Positions 37,364 to 41,029 of a DNA stretch of 41,029 bases are shown here, one piece after another. The notes below the pieces were generated by a model. That model saw nothing but the letters and a program-made list of their open reading frames with translations, was not told where the DNA came from and searched no databases. Source of the stretch: a virus. The DNA is taken from positions 1 through 41,029 of the IMG/VR virus record IMGVR_UViG_3300022542_000239; one strand, given 5' to 3'. Position 1 is the stretch's first letter; each line of letters begins with the position of its first letter. The position numbers and the translations under genes are program-made.

Positions 37364-37680
37364 TTTACAAACTCCTCTGCTGCGTTTAGTACGGCTTCGG
37401 TTACAGTTTTACTTTTACTATACATTTGCGTTTGTGCAAAACTCCAATTAGATAACTGATACTCGTCATTAGTAAAGGTTAAATAAAACGCATCAGCTTC
37501 AAGAAGCCACTCAATAATCTCAAGTATCAGAGCGGGGTTGTTTTCTGGGTCAAAGTAGTGCATTGAAACTCGGCCTGATTTTCTTGTACCTAAGCTAGTG
37601 TGCCGAGCATTAATTTCTATAATTCCATGCCCCAGCTTTTCTGCTATACGTTTCCATGTTTCAGTGCTTAGTTTTCTCAT
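37360..37680 (-). CDS. Hypothetical protein (106 aa)
   Basis: The soluble protein has RKLSTETWKRIAEKLGHGII, a short sheet (MHYFDPENNPALILEIIEWL) and an alanine-rich C-terminal helix. The W..FAQTQMYSK segment resembles phage early proteins of unknown function. The start overlaps the upstream peptide stop. Confidence 0.6.
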   Translation of the reverse strand: MRKLSTETWKRIAEKLGHGIIEINARHTSLGTRKSGRVSMHYFDPENNPALILEIIEWLLEADAFYLTFTNDEYQLSNWSFAQTQMYSKSKTVTEAVLNAAEEFVK

Positions 37681-37766
37681 GCGTCTAGCCTTAGTATTAT
37701 AATCGCATTAAAAGTTACCAGCCACCAAAAAGCCCAAAACCAAAAATCATGCGGTAGCTCAATCAT
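37677..37766 (-). CDS. Trp-rich membrane peptide (29 aa)
   Basis: MIELPHDFWFWAFWWLVTFN carries four Trp in 12 residues and one TM span. The start overlaps the upstream stop and its stop the downstream ATG, exactly filling the gap. Possibly a membrane-active peptide; unproven. Confidence 0.4.
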   Translation of the reverse strand: MIELPHDFWFWAFWWLVTFNAIIILRLDA

Positions 37767-38071
37767 TACTTTTCTCCTTTAGCGATAGCGCGGTATTTAT
37801 TTGAATAATGCAAGCGTCTACCTTCACCCACTACTTTCTGCTTTTCAACATCATCAGCCGCTTCCAGTAAAGCGTTGTTCTTTACTTTTAGCTCTGCCTC
37901 AAGTTCGGTGATTCTGGTTTTATTTAATAGTTTAATAATTCCGATAGCGTAATTAGCTTTCTGAGTGTAATCTTTAAAATCCCCAGATAGCTCAAGCCAA
38001 ACATCGTGAGTAAAATCATTAGACTCAATAATAACTTTCCCGCCTGTTTCCAATACTTTCCACTCACTCAT
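37766..38071 (-). CDS. Hypothetical coiled-coil protein (101 aa)
   Basis: The N-terminal half is beta-like (VLETGGKVIIESNDFTHDVW) and the C-terminal half a coiled coil (RITELEAELKVKNNALLEAA) with a basic end. The coiled coil resembles the ELESKNKEIERY proteins nearby, suggesting shared ancestry. Unknown function. Confidence 0.55.
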   Translation of the reverse strand: MSEWKVLETGGKVIIESNDFTHDVWLELSGDFKDYTQKANYAIGIIKLLNKTRITELEAELKVKNNALLEAADDVEKQKVVGEGRRLHYSNKYRAIAKGEK

Positions 38072-38342
38072 TATCTTGCTTCTTTAGATTAGATAGGGCT
38101 TCGTACAAAGATACTAATGCCTCATGTGAGTTGGTTTCGTTTGTGCTGCCATAGACATTAGGTTTTTGAGCTTTAACTTCTTTAGCCGCCTCAACAACCG
38201 CTTCATATCGCTCAATCTCTTTGTTCTTTGATTCGAGTTCGGCTGTTAATTCACCAATTAATCTCAGCGGCTCAAACATTTTCATTTCTGAATTATTTTT
38301 ATGCAGTCTAGAATATTTCTTAGCTTCTTTTAATATATTCAT
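38064..38342 (-). CDS. Coiled-coil protein, paralogue of 38883-39161 (92 aa)
   Basis: The central ELTAELESKNKEIERYEAVV is shared with the gene at 38883-39161 (LLKELESKNKEIERYKAA), including a 36-bp identical DNA stretch. The rest differs, so recombination or gene conversion of the middle is likely. Helical overall; function unknown. Confidence 0.6.
   Translation of the reverse strand: MNILKEAKKYSRLHKNNSEMKMFEPLRLIGELTAELESKNKEIERYEAVVEAAKEVKAQKPNVYGSTNETNSHEALVSLYEALSNLKKQDNE
38205..38240. repeat. 36-bp direct repeat, copy 1
   Basis: An exact 36-base copy of 39030-39065, beginning ATATCGCTCAATCTC on the plus strand and encoding SKNKEIERY on the minus strand. Copies are 825 bp apart in two paralogous genes and could recombine. 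Confidence 0.85.
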
Positions 38343-38443
38343 ATATCAATCCATTTTTTATTGTTAACGATATCCGAAATAGCTTGTCGAGTTACGCCGT
38401 GTTCGTCGGCTAATTCATCAAAGCTCATGACACTAGATTCCAT
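38339..38443 (-). CDS. Mini helix-turn-helix protein (34 aa)
   Basis: MSFDELADEHGVTRQAISDI (from the second Met) is a clean HTH: first helix, a Gly-Val turn, then recognition helix RQAISDIVNNK. A start at 38443 gives 34 aa, at 38428 29 aa. Far shorter than usual repressors, it may dimerise or act with a partner. Possible binder of the TACGC-N7-GCGTA operators; unproven. Confidence 0.5.
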   Translation of the reverse strand: MESSVMSFDELADEHGVTRQAISDIVNNKKWIDI

Positions 38444-38529
38444 ATAAACGTAACCCAAAATGCAATCACTATTATGGCTGGTATTAACGTTAACCAGCCA
38501 GCTTTTCCACGATTCCTGTAATCAGACAT
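38425..38529 (-). CDS. Membrane peptide, paralogue of 37256-37363 (34 aa)
   Basis: MSDYRNRGKAGWLTLIPAII leads into VIAFWVTFIW, matching the peptide at 37256-37363. AGGGGGAGAT upstream is a reasonable ribosome site. One TM helix with a basic cytoplasmic N-terminus; function unknown. Confidence 0.5.
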   Translation of the reverse strand: MSDYRNRGKAGWLTLIPAIIVIAFWVTFIWNLVS

Positions 38530-38553
38530 TTAATATCTCCCCCTATTACCTAG

Positions 38554-38886
38554 TTATGCGTCTAAAATTATAATCCATTCAAAATTTGGAAATCTACCTT
38601 CAATATAATAACCGCTGCCACTATCTGTTTCGCTTGGCATCGGCGGCATCTGATCAACACATATATCGCAATAAGTTCTATACCCACCCGCATTATCTAC
38701 AGTAATTACCTCGTCACAGCCGGGGCACTTAATATCTTCCGTTTTTACTGGCAGCAACTTGGCTTTTATTGAATCAAAATCATCTTCTTCGTTATAGTCG
38801 CGTTGGCCGCGCATTCGCTGTTTACTGTATAAAAGCATCATTCGTTTTAACAGGCGCTTCTCTCTAGCACATAACAAATCGCTCAT
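38554..38886 (-). CDS. Zinc-ribbon protein (110 aa)
   Basis: KCPGCDEV (CxxC) and RTYCDICVDQ (CxxC) about 17 residues apart form a zinc ribbon; the N-terminal 45 residues are a basic helix (AREKRLLKRMMLLYSKQR). Such proteins bind nucleic acid or RNA polymerase. Starts ATGA-coupled to the upstream coiled-coil gene. Confidence 0.6.
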   Translation of the reverse strand: MSDLLCAREKRLLKRMMLLYSKQRMRGQRDYNEEDDFDSIKAKLLPVKTEDIKCPGCDEVITVDNAGGYRTYCDICVDQMPPMPSETDSGSGYYIEGRFPNFEWIIILDA

Positions 38887-39161
38887 TCCTCTTGCTCCTT
38901 TAGATTATCATCAGGCCACGGCTCCAATATATTTAAAGCGTCATGCTTACAGCTTTCAAATCCTTTTATCCACTCATCAGATTCAGGGCTGCATATTTCC
39001 ATAACATCAATTTCATTGGCTGCCGCTTTATATCGCTCAATCTCTTTGTTCTTTGATTCGAGTTCTTTGAGTAAGTCATTAATAATCTCATGGACATTAA
39101 ACCCTTCTTTTTCGTAAGTTTTCGCTAGGAACTCTTTAGCTTCTTCAATAACTTTACTCAT
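38883..39161 (-). CDS. Coiled-coil protein, paralogue of 38064-38342 (92 aa)
   Basis: AAGGAGG lies before the start. It shares ELESKNKEIERY with its paralogue and has the same length (92 aa), but its ends differ. It is followed by the zinc-ribbon gene. Function unknown. Confidence 0.6.
   Translation of the reverse strand: MSKVIEEAKEFLAKTYEKEGFNVHEIINDLLKELESKNKEIERYKAAANEIDVMEICSPESDEWIKGFESCKHDALNILEPWPDDNLKEQEE
39030..39065. repeat. 36-bp direct repeat, copy 2
   Basis: Exact match to 38205-38240; the flanking bases stay similar for about a dozen more positions upstream, consistent with a recent duplication or conversion within the minus-strand operon. Confidence 0.85.
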
Positions 39162-39216
39162 AAATCCTCCTTATAACTATTTGCTTATTTACTTATGCTG
39201 GTCTATAACTATATTA

Positions 39217-39378
39217 ATGATTACTCATATAGCAACCGTGTCTCAACTTAATGCCTTTATTGGTGCTGTAAAGATAGATACGCCTGATAAAATAATAAAA
39301 TCCCTGGTTGATGAGAAAGTTATTATTAATCATTCTGTGGCAAAATTGATTGTTAAGCATCAGATACGCCATACATAG
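39217..39378 (+). CDS. Possible plus-strand gene inside the minus operon (53 aa)
   Basis: The frame MITHIATVSQLNAFIGAVKI... reads like a natural soluble protein, whereas the overlapping minus-strand frame (39420-39214) looks artificial. There is no clear ribosome site and its end overlaps the minus-strand gene at 39353 by 26 bases. It fills a 190-base gap in an otherwise tightly packed minus operon. Confidence 0.35.
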   Translation: MITHIATVSQLNAFIGAVKIDTPDKIIKSLVDEKVIINHSVAKLIVKHQIRHT

Positions 39379-39547
39379 CTGTCTGCAATTTTTCATTGGC
39401 CTCACGTTCACGGCTTGCATAATTAGCCGCTCCGACGTGGGCTATACCCCATTCTCCGGCCTCATAAACATTATTTAGTTTATTCGTTAAGCCTTGTATT
39501 CTTCTTAAAAGCGTTTCTTTGCTGTTTCTTCTATCCATCATCTCCAC
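39353..39547 (-). CDS. Hypothetical basic protein (64 aa)
   Basis: GAGGTGGAG lies upstream of ATG 39547. MEMMDRRNSKETLLRRIQGL and AANYASREREANEKLQTA predict two helices. No family is recognised. It is the gene after the replication-type genes in the minus operon. Confidence 0.55.
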   Translation of the reverse strand: MEMMDRRNSKETLLRRIQGLTNKLNNVYEAGEWGIAHVGAANYASREREANEKLQTAMYGVSDA

Positions 39548-39569
39548 CTCTCAAGATATTTCTTTATTT

Positions 39570-40025
39570 TCACCCAATTCTCAGACTTTTCATTTTAGCA
39601 ATAGCCTGCTTTCGATACTCTTTCACGCCGATCTTATTCATTATTTCGTGCTCATTCATGACATTAACTAATTCGATAAAGTCGTCACCACGCCAATCCA
39701 CGCCCATCTCCCTAGCTGAATCAATCGTATCTCTGAGTAAATCATCGGCATAAATGTATTTCTGTAATAACATAATGATTCGGCTTCTGAACGGCCAGAG
39801 CCATGTTGACCCGTTAGCCCCCATTCTCGGCTTCTCAGACCACGCTGGCTGGAATTTAATTAAACCTATGAAATGGTTAGCCGCTTCGTGTGCATTAGCT
39901 GAGAACTGCTTAGGATAGTCTCTAGGCGGTGTTCCTTGTATGATTTGAGTTATTTCCTCAAACAGTTCTTTCATTGTCGGTTCAGATTGTATTGCTACTG
40001 CCTTTTCTTCTGTAAATCTAGCCAT
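39570..40025 (-). CDS. Hypothetical protein, replication-linked by position (151 aa)
   Basis: The helical protein contains TMKELFEEITQIIQGTPPRD, an aromatic centre (GANGSTWLWPFRSRIIMLL) and IYADDLLRDTIDSAR. It begins inside the stop of the replication-type gene. Helicase-loader is a plausible slot by analogy with lambda O/P gene order, but no helicase-loader motif such as a Walker box is present. Confidence 0.55.
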   Translation of the reverse strand: MARFTEEKAVAIQSEPTMKELFEEITQIIQGTPPRDYPKQFSANAHEAANHFIGLIKFQPAWSEKPRMGANGSTWLWPFRSRIIMLLQKYIYADDLLRDTIDSAREMGVDWRGDDFIELVNVMNEHEIMNKIGVKEYRKQAIAKMKSLRIG

Positions 40026-40404
40026 GATATGATTTCTCCAATATTTTAAGGAAGTTTTCTGGCTTGGTTATCCACTCAAGGTTAGGTGTGAATCTTGTCC
40101 TACCCTCAATCTTTGGGCTTTTACCCATAAGAAAGTCAGACTTAGCCACATACCTAAAAAAATTAGCCCAGTTCTTCATTTCAGGCAAGTCATCAATCCA
40201 CAGCGATTTAATATAACCTTTTCTTTTTGGCGTTAATGATTCTATTCTAGGAGATTCATGTAAAATATCATGGTATAAGGCCACAATATCCTCATACGGC
40301 ACTACAAACTTCTTTGTGCGCGGAGAATTTATCTTCACCGGCTCAAACTTATCTTTCAATAAGTCTCTTATTTCTATTAATAGCTCTATTACTTGATCGT
40401 TCAT
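40018..40404 (-). CDS. Phage replication protein, O-like C-terminal type (128 aa)
   Basis: The pattern ALYHDILHESPRIESLTPKR ... FFRYVAKSDFLMGKSP ... LEWITKPENFLKILEKSYHG is the conserved C-terminal module of many phage replisome-organiser proteins. The N-terminal winged-helix origin-binding domain normally attached is missing; only ~45 residues precede the module. It may work with another DNA-binding protein or load host helicase at an origin nearby. Confidence 0.7.
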   Translation of the reverse strand: MNDQVIELLIEIRDLLKDKFEPVKINSPRTKKFVVPYEDIVALYHDILHESPRIESLTPKRKGYIKSLWIDDLPEMKNWANFFRYVAKSDFLMGKSPKIEGRTRFTPNLEWITKPENFLKILEKSYHG

Positions 40405-40408
40405 ACAT

Positions 40409-40738
40409 TCACCTTATTTTATCAAGTAGATTAGATGCGATGAGCGAGGCTTTTTCTGTGTCATCTTCGTAGCAAGCCGACATTATTCCATGCACGTCCG
40501 CTATTAATTCGCCGAATATAATACTTAATATCCGATCCTTCACCGTTTCAATGGCTCTCCGTTTGTCTTGTGGGTAGCAATGCGTAGTCACTCCTATGCG
40601 GAGCCTCACATCAAGCTCTATCATGTGAGGCTGCATCTCTAAATTAACCTCATTTATAACGGCAGACACTAAAGGCTTGTTTCTAGCAGCGACCACTCTA
40701 CCTGTTAAGGCGCTCTCAATCTCATCAATTACTTTCAT
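40409..40738 (-). CDS. Hypothetical first gene of the leftward early operon (109 aa)
   Basis: The start is ATG 40738 (MKVIDEIESALTG) after AAAGGGGAA; a frame extending to 40804 would run through the promoter. The protein is mixed alpha/beta with VGVTTHCYPQDKRRAI-like central residues. It follows promoter P3. No family is recognised. Confidence 0.6.
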   Translation of the reverse strand: MKVIDEIESALTGRVVAARNKPLVSAVINEVNLEMQPHMIELDVRLRIGVTTHCYPQDKRRAIETVKDRILSIIFGELIADVHGIMSACYEDDTEKASLIASNLLDKIR

Positions 40739-40763
40739 ATTTAATTCCCCTTTATTTCTAACT

Positions 40764-40792
40764 ACCTTACGCCCTATTTGCGTACTATGCAA
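40764..40792 (-). promoter_or_regulatory. Early promoter P3 (leftward) with TACGC-N7-GCGTA operator
   Basis: Read on the minus strand: TTGCAT (40792-40787), a 17-nt spacer, TAAGGT (40769-40764). The inverted repeat TACGC-N7-GCGTA (40784-40768) and the downstream AAATAAAGGGGAA leader nearly duplicate P1 at 802-850. It drives the minus-strand early operon starting at 40738. Confidence 0.7.
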
Positions 40793-40892
40793 GTTTATTT
40801 TCATTTGGTTTATTCAGGCAATAGCCTCCCCAAGGGTGGATAGTATTAGAACTATCACCGTATCCATATTACTTATTAATAAAAGTACTTAA

Positions 40893-40970
40893 TGGTAGGC
40901 CAAGGCGGATTCGAACCGCTCCTTCTATCGCTTATGAGGCGATTGCATTAACCGATTATGCTATTGGCCT
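40893..40970 (-). tRNA. tRNA with anticodon CAU (Met or Ile2), CCA encoded
   Basis: Read on the minus strand, acceptor AGGCCAA pairs with TTGGCCT (7 bp), D stem GCAT/ATGC, anticodon stem ATCGC/GCGAT around loop CTCATAA (anticodon 40936-40934), and T arm GCGG-TTCGAAT-CCGC. Discriminator A is followed by an encoded CCA (40895-40893). All canonical features are present. A CAU anticodon is either elongator Met or, after lysidine modification, Ile for AUA codons. AUA is frequent in this genome, so the Ile2 option makes sense. Confidence 0.9.
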
Positions 40971-41029
40971 ATTATTAAATACTCTTACTTGTAATACTAA
41001 TACCCCAATAAGGGTGTTAACTTATCCGG

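Noticed and set aside
1-41029. CRISPR array, integrase or attachment site
   Set aside because: No regularly spaced repeats and no tyrosine or serine recombinase motif were found; the tRNA shows no duplicated 3' end that would indicate an att site.

Overview
The window looks like the complete or nearly complete genome (about 41 kb) of a short-tailed, podovirus-like phage of a Gram-negative bacterium. A P22-style 720-residue portal, a gp10-like tail nozzle/stabilisation protein and several ejection-type proteins are present, while a tape-measure protein, sheath and major tail tube are absent. The overlapping Rz/Rz1-type spanin pair and an outer-membrane beta-barrel protein imply an envelope with two membranes. 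The capsid gene is of the N4-gp56 type. I see no integrase, no obvious CI-type repressor and no DNA polymerase. A lytic or undetermined lifestyle that relies on the host replisome is the simplest reading. Host genus cannot be named from the sequence.

Layout. (1) 1-800: no protein genes. A strong promoter, two terminators and many paired segments suggest two structured non-coding RNAs. (2) 800-9190, plus strand: early operons of tiny overlapping genes. They include an overlapping-frame two-subunit C5 cytosine methyltransferase, a Ref-like HNH nuclease, a tRNA-like element, and a recombination block (ERF annealase, lambda-exonuclease/YqaJ nuclease, SSB-like protein, VRR-NUC nuclease, NinB-like protein). 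(3) 9184-10448, minus strand: a short operon of unknown proteins. (4) 10596-16116, plus: small terminase subunit, a 612-base island without recognised genes, an HTH protein, a sugar-modification cassette (GT-B-like glycosyltransferase, FkbM methyltransferase, GT-A glycosyltransferase) and the large terminase. (5) 16121-33290: portal, accessory head proteins, scaffold, capsid, a terminator, tail nozzle, ejection proteins, a glycine-rich fibre protein and a LamG/SGNH-esterase fibre. (6) 33337-36588: lysis region with an M15 peptidase endolysin, holin-like proteins, spanins and a stand-alone YadA-type membrane anchor, interrupted by an antisense HNH-AP2 homing endonuclease. (7) 40738-36585, minus: a second early operon with a replication-type protein and many small, partly duplicated genes. 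(8) 40893-40970, minus: tRNA with anticodon CAU and encoded CCA.

Regulation. Three early promoters (802, 4145, and 40792 on the minus strand) share one design: a -35 box, a 17-bp spacer and a -10 box, with the inverted repeat TACGC-N7-GCGTA placed across the spacer and the -10. This looks like a shared operator. If the ends are joined, the two divergent early operons flank the ncRNA/tRNA region, a coherent early control centre.

The most unusual items are the two structured RNAs, the shared operator, the nested methyltransferase subunit, the YadA anchor beside the lysis genes, the odd tRNA-like element, and the glycan cassette inside the packaging genes.
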